NCBI GenBank assembly: GCA_031276105.1
Contig: JAISNS010000269.1
Location: 1 to 6,994, forward strand
Reading direction: 5' to 3'
DNA: 6,994 nt
Origin: Dysgonamonadaceae bacterium
GTDB taxonomy: Bacteria > Bacteroidota > Bacteroidia > Bacteroidales > Azobacteroidaceae
Shown here: positions 1 to 6,949 of the stretch, piece after piece
How the letters are laid out: every line of letters starts with the position of its first letter
How positions within the stretch are numbered: the first letter of the stretch is position 1
The notes under the pieces: model-generated
Told to the model about the DNA's origin: nothing
What the model saw: the letters and a program-made list of their open reading frames with translations, nothing else
Database searches by the model: none
Program-made: the position numbers and the translations under genes

Positions 1-3
1 TCT

Positions 4-1902
4 ATGAGTAATTCTAAAGAAAAACTTTTCCCGGAATTTCCCTCCGTCTCCACCGAAGAGTGGAAGGCGAAGATCGTGGCCGACCTCAAAGGCGCCGATT
101 TCGAGAAAAAACTCGTTTGGAAAACCAATGAAGGCTTTGCCGTGCAGCCTTTTTATCGCACGGAAGACATCGCAGGTCTCCCGACGACCGAATCGTTGCC
201 GGGAGAGTTTCCCTACGTGCGCGGAACAAAGAAAAACAACGACTGGTTCGTGCGCCAAGACATTGTCGTGACCGATTTTGCCGAAGCCAACCGGAAAGCG
301 ATCGACATCCTGAACCGAGGCGTCACCTCGTTGGGCTTCGTAATGCCGGACGATAAAGTCACGAAAGAAAACGTGGCTACGCTTCTCGAAGGCATCCTGC
401 CGGAACACATCGAACTGAATTTTACGACTTGCAACCTGCAATCGGTTCAACTAATCCGGATTTTGGTCGCCTATTTCAAGGAGAAAAACTACGATTTGAG
501 CCAAATCCGCGGCTCGGTCAACATCGACTTCATCGGGACGATACTGACCAAAGGCGCCGTCAAAGAAAAATGGATCGACGAAATGGTTACCGCCGCCGAC
601 GAAGGCGCGCCGCTCCGCTATTTCAAGTTCTTTGCCGTCAACGCTTACCTCTTTAATAATGCCGGCTCGTTTATCGCGCAGGAATTGGGTTACGCTCTGG
701 CTTGGGGAAACGAACTGTTGAGCCGGTTGATAAACGCCGGAGTCAGTCCCGCTTATGCCGCCAAGAAAATCAAATTCAACTTCGGCGCCGGTTCCAATTA
801 TTTCATGGAAATAGCCAAATTCCGCGCCGCCCGCTGGCTGTGGGCGGAAATCGTGAAGGCTTACGAACCGAAATGCAACCACGGTTGCCCGAACGAAGGC
901 CCGGGAAACGAATGTCGCTGCTCGGCCAAGATGAATATCTTCGCGCAAACGTCAACTTTCAATCAAACGGTTTACGACGCCCATGTCAACCTGCTTCGCA
1001 CGCAAACCGAAGCCATGTCGGCAGGACTTGCCGGCGTCGATTCGCTGCTGATTACGCCGTTCGACGAAGCGTTCAAAACGCCCGACGACTTTTCGGAACG
1101 CATCGCCCGCAATCAACAGCTATTATTAAAGGAAGAATGTCATTTCGACAAGGTCGTCGATCCTTCGGGCGGTTCCTATTATATCGAAACATTGACCGGC
1201 TCGATCGCCAAAGAAGCGTGGAAACTTTTCCTCGAAGCGGAAGAAAAGGGATTCTACGAAGCCGTCAAAGCCGGAGAAATCCAAACGGCGGTCAACGCGA
1301 GCGCCGAAAAGCGTTTCAAAGCGCTGGCTCAACGCCGGGAAATCCTTTTGGGAACCAACCAGTTCCCGAATTTCAACGAAAATGCCGCCGGAAAAATCGC
1401 ACCCGCCGCCGCTGCGGATTATTGTTCCTGCTCGGCGACAGAACACGAGCCAATCACGCTCTTGAACTCAAAGCGTTTAGGCGAAGCTTTCGAAACTTTG
1501 CGCCTTGCTACTGAAAAATCGGACAAAGAAATCAAAGCGTTTATGTTGACAATCGGAAATTTGGCGATGCGTTTGGCGCGTTCTCAGTTTTCGTCCAACT
1601 TCTTGGCCTGCGCCGGATATAAAGTGATCGACAACCTCGGATTCGAAACGGTCGAACAGGGCGTCAACGCAGCCCGCGAAGCAGGGGCCGACATCATCGT
1701 CCTCTGTTCGAGCGACGACGAATACGCAACGTTCGCACCGGAAGCGCACCGGCTCATCGGTGACAGGGAAATTCTGATCATCGCGGGCGCTCCCGCCTGC
1801 ACCGAAGAACTGAAGGCGCAAGGCATCACGAATTTCATCAATGTCCGAAGCAACGTGCTGGAAACTTTGCAAGAGTTAAATAACAAATTAAAAATTAAAT
1901 AA
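4..1902 (+). CDS. mutA: Methylmalonyl-CoA mutase, small (beta) subunit
   Basis: This is the non-catalytic partner of the B12-dependent methylmalonyl-CoA mutase heterodimer, a cytoplasmic enzyme interconverting succinyl-CoA and methylmalonyl-CoA. The 632 residues fit the family. Residues about 50-450 form the TIM-barrel part and resemble MutB encoded downstream (compare NYFMEIAKFRAARWLW at 265-280 with its counterpart in MutB). Residues about 485-630 are a degenerate B12-type fold: where MutB has DGHDRG, this protein has a stretch around 519-527 (NLAMRLARS) with no histidine, as expected for a subunit that does not bind cobalamin. The ATG at 4 gives the N-terminus expected for Bacteroidota homologues (SKEKLFPEFPSVSTEEW); only three bases lie upstream, so the promoter is not visible. 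An insertion with Cys291, Cys295, Cys304 and Cys306, and a second pair Cys474/Cys476 in the linker, are unusual relative to MutB. Confidence 0.96.
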   Translation: MSNSKEKLFPEFPSVSTEEWKAKIVADLKGADFEKKLVWKTNEGFAVQPFYRTEDIAGLPTTESLPGEFPYVRGTKKNNDWFVRQDIVVTDFAEANRKAIDILNRGVTSLGFVMPDDKVTKENVATLLEGILPEHIELNFTTCNLQSVQLIRILVAYFKEKNYDLSQIRGSVNIDFIGTILTKGAVKEKWIDEMVTAADEGAPLRYFKFFAVNAYLFNNAGSFIAQELGYALAWGNELLSRLINAGVSPAYAAKKIKFNFGAGSNYFMEIAKFRAARWLWAEIVKAYEPKCNHGCPNEGPGNECRCSAKMNIFAQTSTFNQTVYDAHVNLLRTQTEAMSAGLAGVDSLLITPFDEAFKTPDDFSERIARNQQLLLKEECHFDKVVDPSGGSYYIETLTGSIAKEAWKLFLEAEEKGFYEAVKAGEIQTAVNASAEKRFKALAQRREILLGTNQFPNFNENAAGKIAPAAAADYCSCSATEHEPITLLNSKRLGEAFETLRLATEKSDKEIKAFMLTIGNLAMRLARSQFSSNFLACAGYKVIDNLGFETVEQGVNAAREAGADIIVLCSSDDEYATFAPEAHRLIGDREILIIAGAPACTEELKAQGITNFINVRSNVLETLQELNNKLKIK

Positions 1903-1914
1903 ATCAATTTTGTC

Positions 1915-2460
1915 ATGAGCAAATTAACAGAGTGTTTAATCCTCGTTGATAATTCCAATATTTTCATTGAAGGCATGAAGTTTTCCGCAAAGAAAAAAGG
2001 AATAGCTGCAAGTTTACCGGAACAATCGGTTCCCTGCGATTATTCGTGGCGTATTGATTTCGGCGCTCTCTTGAAACAAGTGGCTAACGGACATAAAATT
2101 ATCAAAGCGATACTCGTAGGCTCCACGCCTCCTCCCAACGACTCGCTTTGGAAAGCTGCCGAATCGCAAGGATTTGAAGTAACAACGTATGAAAGAGGCT
2201 TCTCCGGAGAAAAAGCAGTTGATACGGAATTAGTTGTTAGCGGATTAAAAGTAATATACAAACATCCCAATGCCGCTATATTGAAATTATTATCCGGCGA
2301 CAGAGACTTTACTCCCCTGCTAAAAGCCGCTTATGAAGAAGGTTGGGAAACGGAATTGTGGGGATTTAGCGACAGCATCTCCCCCGAATTGTCCATAATA
2401 GCCAATAGAACACAAATTCTTGATCATGTTTTCGATCAGATTGGAAAATATCAATCATAA
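1915..2460 (+). CDS. NYN-domain (LabA/DUF88-like) putative ribonuclease
   Basis: This 181-residue protein is essentially one NYN domain, a PIN-like fold found in metal-dependent nucleases that usually act on RNA. Expected acidic residues are in place: Asp12 in LVDNSN near the N-terminus (with Asn15), Asp103 in KAVDTELV, and Asp129 plus Asp131 in LLSGDRDF. There is no signal peptide, membrane segment or added OST-HTH/LOTUS domain, so it should be a soluble cytoplasmic enzyme. It starts 12 bases after mutA and ends 5 bases before mutB, so it is probably co-transcribed with both. It differs from them in composition: about 41% G+C, and three of its four arginine codons are AGA, whereas nearly all arginines in mutB use CGN. 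This suggests later insertion or much weaker selection on codons. The target RNA is unknown. Domain assignment is firm; a role in mutase expression would be speculation. Confidence 0.88.
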   Translation: MSKLTECLILVDNSNIFIEGMKFSAKKKGIAASLPEQSVPCDYSWRIDFGALLKQVANGHKIIKAILVGSTPPPNDSLWKAAESQGFEVTTYERGFSGEKAVDTELVVSGLKVIYKHPNAAILKLLSGDRDFTPLLKAAYEEGWETELWGFSDSISPELSIIANRTQILDHVFDQIGKYQS

Positions 2461-2465
2461 ATTTT

Positions 2466-4619
2466 ATGCAAATGAAACCGAATTTTAAAAATATAGCCAT
2501 TGACACCGCCGGATTTTCAAAGACGAATCCGGTCGAATGGGCGCAGGCCAACAACATCCAAGCCGATTGGAAAACGCCCGAACAAATCCCCGTGAAGCCG
2601 GTTTATACCCAAGCCGACTTGGAAGGCATGGAACACCTCGAATATGCTTCCGGCATTCCCCCATTCTTGCGCGGCCCCTATTCGGGCATGTATGCCATGC
2701 GCCCGTGGACGATCCGCCAATATGCCGGATTCTCGACCGCCGAAGAATCCAACGCTTTCTACCGTCGCAACTTGGCCGCCGGACAAAAAGGCCTCTCCGT
2801 TGCTTTCGACTTGGCCACCCACCGCGGTTACGACGCCGATCATCCCCGCGTTGTGGGCGACGTCGGCAAGGCCGGCGTTTCGATATGCTCGATCGAAGAC
2901 ATGAAAGTCTTGTTCGACGGTATTCCGTTAAAAGACATGTCGGTGTCGATGACCATGAACGGCGCCGTGCTGCCCATCCTCGCTTTCTACATCAATGCCG
3001 GACTCGAACAGGGCGCAAAATTAGAAGAACTGACGGGAACCATTCAAAACGACATCCTGAAAGAGTTTATGGTGCGCAACACCTATATTTATCCCCCCAA
3101 ATTTTCGATGCGCATTATCGCCGACATCTTTGAATTTACTTCGCAAAAGATGCCGAAGTTCAACTCCATCTCCATTTCGGGCTACCACATGCAGGAAGCC
3201 GGAGCGACTGCCGACATCGAATTGGCCTACACGCTGGCCGACGGAATGGAATATCTCCGGGCCGGTATCGAAGCCGGTATCGACGTCGACGCCTTTGCGC
3301 CCCGCCTCTCGTTCTTCTGGGCGATTGGGATGAATCATTTCATGGAAATCGCCAAGATGCGCGCCGGACGGCTTCTCTGGGCAAAGATTGTCAAGAGTTT
3401 CGGCGCGAAAAACCCGAAATCGCTCGCGCTGCGCACCCATTGCCAAACGTCGGGTTGGTCGCTGACCGAACAAGACCCTTTCAACAATGTGGGTCGTACC
3501 TGCGTCGAAGCCATGGCCGCTGCCTTGGGACACACCCAATCGTTGCACACCAACGCATTAGACGAAGCCATTGCGCTGCCCACCGACTTTTCGGCGCGCA
3601 TCGCTCGCAACACTCAGATTTATATTCAGGAAGAAACGTCGATCACGAAAGAAATCGACCCGTGGGCAGGCTCGTATTATGTGGAAAAGTTGACCGAAGA
3701 ACTCGCCGATAAAGCTTGGGCATTGATACAGGAAGTGCAGGAACTCGGCGGAATGGCCAAAGCTATCGAAACCGGCATCCCCAAAATGCGCATCGAAGAA
3801 GCCGCCGCCCGGACGCAAGCCCGGATCGACTCGGGCAATCAAACCATTATCGGTATTAACAAATACCGGCTGGAAAAAGAAGACCCGATCGACATCCTCG
3901 AAGTGGATAATACGGCTGTTCGCAAACAACAAATCGAACGGCTCAACCAACTGAAAGCCGGTCGCGACTCGGCTGCCGTCCAACAAGCGCTCGAAGCCAT
4001 CACCCGTTCGGCCGAAACCGGCGAAGGAAACTTGCTTGAGTTGGCCGTCGAAGCCGCACGGGTACGCGCAACGCTGGGAGAAATCTCCGACGCTTGCGAA
4101 AAAGTATGTGGAAGATATAAAGCAATCATTAGAACTATTTCAGGCGTGTATTCATCCGAAACAAAAGGCGACGACATGTTTAAGAACGCATGTGAACTCG
4201 CCGACCGATTTGCCAAAAAAGAAGGCCGTCAACCGCGTATCATGGTCGCGAAAATGGGACAGGACGGTCACGACCGCGGCGCCAAAGTGGTCGCTACCGG
4301 CTATGCCGACTGCGGGTTCGACGTCGATATGGGGCCACTCTTCCAAACTCCGGAAGAAGCCGCCCGGCAAGCCGTCGAAAACGACGTCCACGTGTTGGGT
4401 ATTTCCTCGCTCGCCGCAGGACACAAAACGCTGGTGCCACAAGTCATTGAAGAGTTGAAAAAGCTGGGACGCGAAGACATCTTAGTCGTTGCCGGCGGAG
4501 TTATTCCGGCGCAAGACTATGATTATCTGTACAAAGCAGGCGTAGCGGCTATTTTTGGTCCCGGTACGGCTGTTGCCGGAGCCGCCGTCGCCATCTTGGA
4601 ACTGCTGTTGCAGGACTAA
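2466..4619 (+). CDS. mutB: Methylmalonyl-CoA mutase, large (alpha) catalytic subunit
   Basis: This subunit binds coenzyme B12 and the CoA ester and carries out the radical rearrangement between succinyl-CoA and methylmalonyl-CoA. The 717 residues match the usual full length. Residues about 30-550 form the substrate-binding TIM barrel. By alignment from memory with the Propionibacterium enzyme, Tyr86, Gln194, Arg204 and His241 match its active-site Tyr89, Gln197, Arg207 and His244. Residues about 590-717 are the B12 domain with the base-off motif D600-G-H602-D-R-G605, preceded by Lys596; His602 would be the lower cobalt ligand. ATG codons at 2466 and 2472 are both plausible starts (MQMKPNF or MKPNF); the first leaves a 5-base gap after the nuclease gene. 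Codon use is strongly GC-rich, except for a 40-base AT-rich patch at 4101-4140 that holds the gene's only two AGA arginine codons. Confidence 0.98.
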   Translation: MQMKPNFKNIAIDTAGFSKTNPVEWAQANNIQADWKTPEQIPVKPVYTQADLEGMEHLEYASGIPPFLRGPYSGMYAMRPWTIRQYAGFSTAEESNAFYRRNLAAGQKGLSVAFDLATHRGYDADHPRVVGDVGKAGVSICSIEDMKVLFDGIPLKDMSVSMTMNGAVLPILAFYINAGLEQGAKLEELTGTIQNDILKEFMVRNTYIYPPKFSMRIIADIFEFTSQKMPKFNSISISGYHMQEAGATADIELAYTLADGMEYLRAGIEAGIDVDAFAPRLSFFWAIGMNHFMEIAKMRAGRLLWAKIVKSFGAKNPKSLALRTHCQTSGWSLTEQDPFNNVGRTCVEAMAAALGHTQSLHTNALDEAIALPTDFSARIARNTQIYIQEETSITKEIDPWAGSYYVEKLTEELADKAWALIQEVQELGGMAKAIETGIPKMRIEEAAARTQARIDSGNQTIIGINKYRLEKEDPIDILEVDNTAVRKQQIERLNQLKAGRDSAAVQQALEAITRSAETGEGNLLELAVEAARVRATLGEISDACEKVCGRYKAIIRTISGVYSSETKGDDMFKNACELADRFAKKEGRQPRIMVAKMGQDGHDRGAKVVATGYADCGFDVDMGPLFQTPEEAARQAVENDVHVLGISSLAAGHKTLVPQVIEELKKLGREDILVVAGGVIPAQDYDYLYKAGVAAIFGPGTAVAGAAVAILELLLQD
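4101..4140 (+). other. AT-rich, atypical-codon patch inside mutB
   Basis: Only 10 of these 40 bases are G or C, while sampled mutB rows on the same strand run well above half. The patch encodes part of the conserved segment joining the TIM barrel to the B12 domain (residues about 546-558). It contains arginine codons AGA at 4113-4115 and 4131-4133; the other roughly 33 arginines I read in the gene all use CGN. The protein sequence here is normal for the family, so this is a change in base and codon use rather than in the product. Confidence 0.75.
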
Positions 4620-4657
4620 GATAACAAAAAACATCCGAATATTGTTAACCTATATAA

Positions 4658-4724
4658 GATCGAACGTTGATGATACGGATTAATGAGGATATTGTCCGCT
4701 TAATCCGTGTTATCCCGTTCAATC
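4658..4724. repeat. Long imperfect inverted repeat / hairpin in the mutB to cysteine synthase gap
   Basis: ACGGATTAA at 4675-4683 pairs perfectly with TTAATCCGT at 4700-4708. The stem extends outward through 4669-4674 with 4709-4714 (six pairs, two of them G-U as RNA), then, after a small internal loop, GATCGAACG (4658-4666) with CGTTCAATC (4716-4724), eight of nine pairs. That is about 23 pairs in total around a 16-base loop, in which GGA (4687-4689) and TCC (4695-4697) can also pair. No T-run follows, so it is not a standard intrinsic terminator. It ends 21 bases before the ATG of the cysteine synthase gene. It may be a dispersed intergenic palindrome, an mRNA-stabilising or processing structure after mutB, or a leader element. 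The remainder of the gap (4620-4657 and 4725-4745) is AT-rich and shows nothing I can name. Confidence 0.7.
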
Positions 4725-4745
4725 GTAAATAATTATCTAATAAAT

Positions 4746-5771
4746 ATGAGAACAGAATCTGCAGAAAATCAAAAACGTTTATTCGGCTTGAATGCCGTCA
4801 TCGGGAATACTCCGCTATTCAAAATTGATTATCAATACAAAAAGAAATCCAGAACAGTTTATGCCAAAGCGGAATATCTTAATTTTACGGGAAGTATCAA
4901 AGACCGTATCGCTTATTATATTCTTGAAAAAGCGTATCAAACGGGGGAATTGCGTCAGGGAATGCATATCATAGAAGCAACCAGCGGCAATACCGGCATT
5001 TCTTTCTCTGCTTTGGGACGCGCAATGGGACATGAGGTAACGATTTACATGCCCAATTGGATGAGCGCGGAACGTATCAATTTAATTCGCAGTTTTGGGG
5101 CGAATATTCGGTTGGTAAGTCCGGAAGAAGGCGGTTTTCTCGGAAGCATTGCAATGACCGAAAAAAGGCAAAAAGAAAATCCGGACGAGATATTTCTTCC
5201 CCGTCAGTTTGATAACCGGATGAATTGCGAAGCGCACGCAACGACAACCGGCCCGGAAATCGTCAAGCAACTCATTCAGTTAGGTGTTGTTACCGATGCT
5301 TTTGTCGCCGGCGTCGGAACGGGAGGAACGATTATGGGCGTCGGTCGATATTTGAAAAATATCAATGAAGAAATAAAAATTTATCCGCTGGAACCTAAAA
5401 ATTCGCCCACATTAACGACGGGACACAAAGTAGGAAAGCATCGTATTCAAGGCATTTCCGACGAATTTATTCCTTCCATTTTGAAATTAGACCAAATGGA
5501 CGATATTATTCAAGTCGATGATGGAGACGCCATTCTCATGGCTCAAAAATTAGCCTGTTCTTTAGGTTTGGGCGTAGGCATTTCATCGGGGGGGAATTTT
5601 TTGGGAACGGTAATTGCGCAAAATATCCTCGGAGACGACGCGATAGTAACAACCGTTTTTGCCGACGACAGCAAAAAATACCTGAGTACGGATTATGCCC
5701 GGGAAGAACCGGTCAAAGAAGGTTTTCTCTCGCCGGACATTTTTTTGAAAAAAGTAGCGATTGTCAGATAG
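4746..5771 (+). CDS. PLP-dependent cysteine synthase family protein
   Basis: This is a fold-type II pyridoxal-phosphate enzyme of the cysteine synthase / cystathionine beta-synthase family, expected to catalyse beta-replacement on an activated serine, most simply O-acetylserine plus sulfide to cysteine. The 341 residues contain the PLP lysine, Lys52 in NFTGSIKDR; the substrate loop SGNTG at 80-84; the phosphate-binding GTGGT at 191-195; and GISSGGN at 278-284, whose serine would contact the PLP ring nitrogen. There is no CBS-domain tail and no membrane segment. The ATG at 4746 is preferred over the GTG at 4707, because the added residues are unlike the family and that GTG lies inside the hairpin's right arm. 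It follows mutB by 126 bases, so it probably has its own expression control. Exact substrate (sulfide, homocysteine or another nucleophile) cannot be settled, so no cysK/cysM symbol is given. A G7 run lies at 5588-5594 inside the active-site motif, with the frame intact. Confidence 0.9.
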   Translation: MRTESAENQKRLFGLNAVIGNTPLFKIDYQYKKKSRTVYAKAEYLNFTGSIKDRIAYYILEKAYQTGELRQGMHIIEATSGNTGISFSALGRAMGHEVTIYMPNWMSAERINLIRSFGANIRLVSPEEGGFLGSIAMTEKRQKENPDEIFLPRQFDNRMNCEAHATTTGPEIVKQLIQLGVVTDAFVAGVGTGGTIMGVGRYLKNINEEIKIYPLEPKNSPTLTTGHKVGKHRIQGISDEFIPSILKLDQMDDIIQVDDGDAILMAQKLACSLGLGVGISSGGNFLGTVIAQNILGDDAIVTTVFADDSKKYLSTDYAREEPVKEGFLSPDIFLKKVAIVR

Positions 5772-5787
5772 TAGCTGTCAGACAGCA
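5762..5787 (+). repeat. Imperfect direct repeat spanning a stop codon
   Basis: TGTCAGATAGTA (5762-5773) and TGTCAGACAGCA (5776-5787) match at 10 of 12 positions with a 14-base period. The first copy contains the last codons and TAG stop of the cysteine synthase gene; the second lies just past it and forms most of the palindrome there. It may be a small local duplication. Confidence 0.55.
5774..5786. terminator. Short palindrome between convergent genes, possible terminator element
   Basis: GCTGTC (5774-5779) and GACAGC (5781-5786) form a perfect palindrome around one base, three bases after the stop of the cysteine synthase gene and 11 bases beyond the stop of the sigma-factor gene. The position suits a two-way terminator, but there is no T-run on either strand and the hairpin would have only about four usable pairs. 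The call is therefore weak. Confidence 0.25.
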
Positions 5788-5797
5788 TCTTCGGCGG

Positions 5798-6367
5798 TTA
5801 TTCGTTTAGTAAATCGCGGTACATTTCCTGTAATCTTTCGCGCAGGAAGAGTATGGCATATCGTTTTCGGGAAAGGAGAGTGTTGAGGGATATTCCGGTC
5901 GATTCGGCTATTTCTTTGAAAGAGAAACCTTCCAGTTCGGTCAGTTCAAAAACGGCGCGTTGCTCGGCGGGTAAATGAGCCAGCGCCGTTTCAAGTTCTT
6001 CCCACACCAGCGATTGCATGTATTTTATTTCCGGATTTTCGTTCGGGTCGGATAAAATTTCCAGCATGTTTTTCACCCATTCGTCTTCCTTCTTATCGGA
6101 AAATGCCGGAAAACGCTCTTCTTTTTTCTTGCGATAAAAGTCAATAATCTGATTTTGAGCCACCGAATACAGCCAAGATGAAATGTGTTCTATCGGATTC
6201 TCTATCAAGTCGATTCTCGCCAGATTGTAGAAGACATTTTGCATAATGTCTTCTACATCTTCCTTAAAATCAATTCGTTTAGAAATGTAACCTTTCAATT
6301 CGTCGCGATATTCCTGATAAATAGCCGGAATTTCGGAGGAATGTTTCAGGGATTTACTTTTCTTCAT
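5798..6367 (-). CDS. ECF-type RNA polymerase sigma factor
   Basis: This 189-residue protein has the two-domain plan of extracytoplasmic-function sigma factors, which direct RNA polymerase to a small stress or signal regulon. Region 2 covers residues about 14-82, with DVEDIMQNVFYNLARI (37-52) and WLYSVAQNQIIDFYRKKK (65-82), the latter being the -10 melting and recognition part. An acidic linker follows at about 90-115, then region 4 at about 120-183, with a helix-turn-helix at about 148-172 (FSFKEIAESTGISLNTLLSRKR). The ATG at 6367 lies inside the end of the upstream membrane-protein gene, a 14-base overlap that implies translational coupling. No classic anti-sigma gene (zinc-binding or FecR type) lies downstream, where the convergent cysteine synthase gene ends. 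The adjacent membrane protein is the best candidate regulator. Family assignment is firm; signal and regulon are unknown. Confidence 0.93.
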   Translation of the reverse strand: MKKSKSLKHSSEIPAIYQEYRDELKGYISKRIDFKEDVEDIMQNVFYNLARIDLIENPIEHISSWLYSVAQNQIIDFYRKKKEERFPAFSDKKEDEWVKNMLEILSDPNENPEIKYMQSLVWEELETALAHLPAEQRAVFELTELEGFSFKEIAESTGISLNTLLSRKRYAILFLRERLQEMYRDLLNE

Positions 6368-6719
6368 TTTCTTCGTCCAAAGCGAACATTCTTTTTCGGA
6401 TAAAATCGCGTCGTTCGCAGGGAGACATTCCTTTTATCTTGTTATGAAAATCATTTAATTCTTTTTTGCTCAAGTGATTATGTATTCCGTAAAATTGATG
6501 AAATCCACGATGAAGTTTACCGAGTCCACCGAATAACAAGCGAGATAAAACAATCAATCCGGCAGATTGCCAGTAATTGATTTTGGCGATTCCGAATAAT
6601 TCCGGTAAAAGGATATTCCACAAATACATGACGGCGGCAATAATGATTGCGAGTGCAAGCAAATAGGCAAGCGTGTGCATAATCAGGCCTGTTCCGTTTC
6701 TTTTTTTAAAATGTTTCAT
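6354..6719 (-). CDS. Small two-helix membrane protein with histidine-rich tail, candidate regulator of the ECF sigma factor
   Basis: This 121-residue protein has a short basic N-terminus, a hydrophobic helix at about 12-36, a second at about 48-66, and a charged soluble tail at about 67-121. The tail carries His70, His74, His80, His82 and His92, then MSPCERRDFIRKRMF (98-112), and an acidic end. From memory, proteins of this layout (a WN-LLP-LFG motif between the helices, then YWQS-GL--LSRLLFGG, then an MSP-ER--F segment) recur beside ECF sigma genes in Bacteroidota; I could not check this by search. With both ends probably cytoplasmic, the tail could hold the sigma factor or sense a metal. 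The gene lies 11 bases after the ferredoxin gene and overlaps the sigma gene by 14 bases. Met14 is a less likely alternative start. It is clearly a real gene; the function is inferred from neighbours. Confidence 0.8.
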   Translation of the reverse strand: MKHFKKRNGTGLIMHTLAYLLALAIIIAAVMYLWNILLPELFGIAKINYWQSAGLIVLSRLLFGGLGKLHRGFHQFYGIHNHLSKKELNDFHNKIKGMSPCERRDFIRKRMFALDEENEEK

Positions 6720-6730
6720 TATTTTTATTT

Positions 6731-6949
6731 TTAAATTGTTATTATTTTTATCGCATCATTCTCGCACATTTTCACACATTTTCCACAACCGGTACAATGG
6801 TTTTCGGTTTTCAGGCGGGCATATTTCCCGTCTTTCAAGTAAATTGCTTCAATGGCTTTATGCCTGCATCTTTCAATACAACGGCCACAACCGGTACAGT
6901 CGGTTATGTATATCATTGCTTTTCTTTTTTCTCTTTTTTTACCAAACAT
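6731..6949 (-). CDS. Small two-cluster [4Fe-4S] ferredoxin-like protein
   Basis: This 72-residue cytoplasmic protein carries two C-x2-C-x2-C-x3-C motifs: Cys18, 21, 24, 28 and Cys52, 55, 58, 62, the pattern of bacterial 2[4Fe-4S] ferredoxins that carry electrons between redox enzymes. Both motifs begin CTGCG, but neither has the usual proline after the fourth cysteine (CRH and CEN instead). A lysine/arginine-rich N-terminus precedes the first motif. The ATG at 6949 is preferred. An ATG at 6916 would give a bare 61-residue ferredoxin and make the A-rich tract upstream of it a leader, while the TTG at 6979 is unlikely. The reading frame is open from 6949 to the window edge, so a longer N-terminus cannot be fully excluded. 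It is the first visible gene of the leftward operon with the membrane protein and sigma factor. Partner enzymes are not in view. Confidence 0.85.
   Translation of the reverse strand: MFGKKREKRKAMIYITDCTGCGRCIERCRHKAIEAIYLKDGKYARLKTENHCTGCGKCVKMCENDAIKIITI
6783..6898 (-). repeat. Pair of identical 14-base repeats in the ferredoxin gene
   Basis: CCACAACCGGTACA (plus strand) occurs exactly at 6783-6796 and 6885-6898, 102 bases apart. On the coding strand both copies encode CTGCG, the start of each cluster motif, with the same codons. The spacing is 34 codons, the distance between the two cluster motifs, as expected from the ancient duplication that made 2[4Fe-4S] ferredoxins. The identity at third positions is the unusual part. 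Confidence 0.8.

Noticed and set aside
451..1514. Long open frames overlapping mutA (451-948 minus; 702-1514 plus)
   Set aside because: They are by-products of GC-rich codon use in mutA; their translations are arginine-rich or low-complexity and match no family I know, while mutA is certain.
1915..2460. NYN protein as the toxin of a toxin-antitoxin pair
   Set aside because: No partner frame fits in the 12- and 5-base gaps, and single-domain NYN proteins are mostly not toxins.
2517..4458. Several open frames overlapping mutB on both strands
   Set aside because: Same reason: shadow frames of a confirmed 717-residue enzyme, with no recognisable domains.
4707..4745. GTG start adding 13 residues to the cysteine synthase gene
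   Set aside because: The extra residues are unlike the family N-terminus and the codon lies inside the right arm of the long hairpin; ATG at 4746 gives a normal start.
4620..4745. Sulfur-related riboswitch or T-box in the cysteine synthase leader
   Set aside because: I see the long hairpin but no SAM-riboswitch core or T-box sequence, and no terminator T-run.
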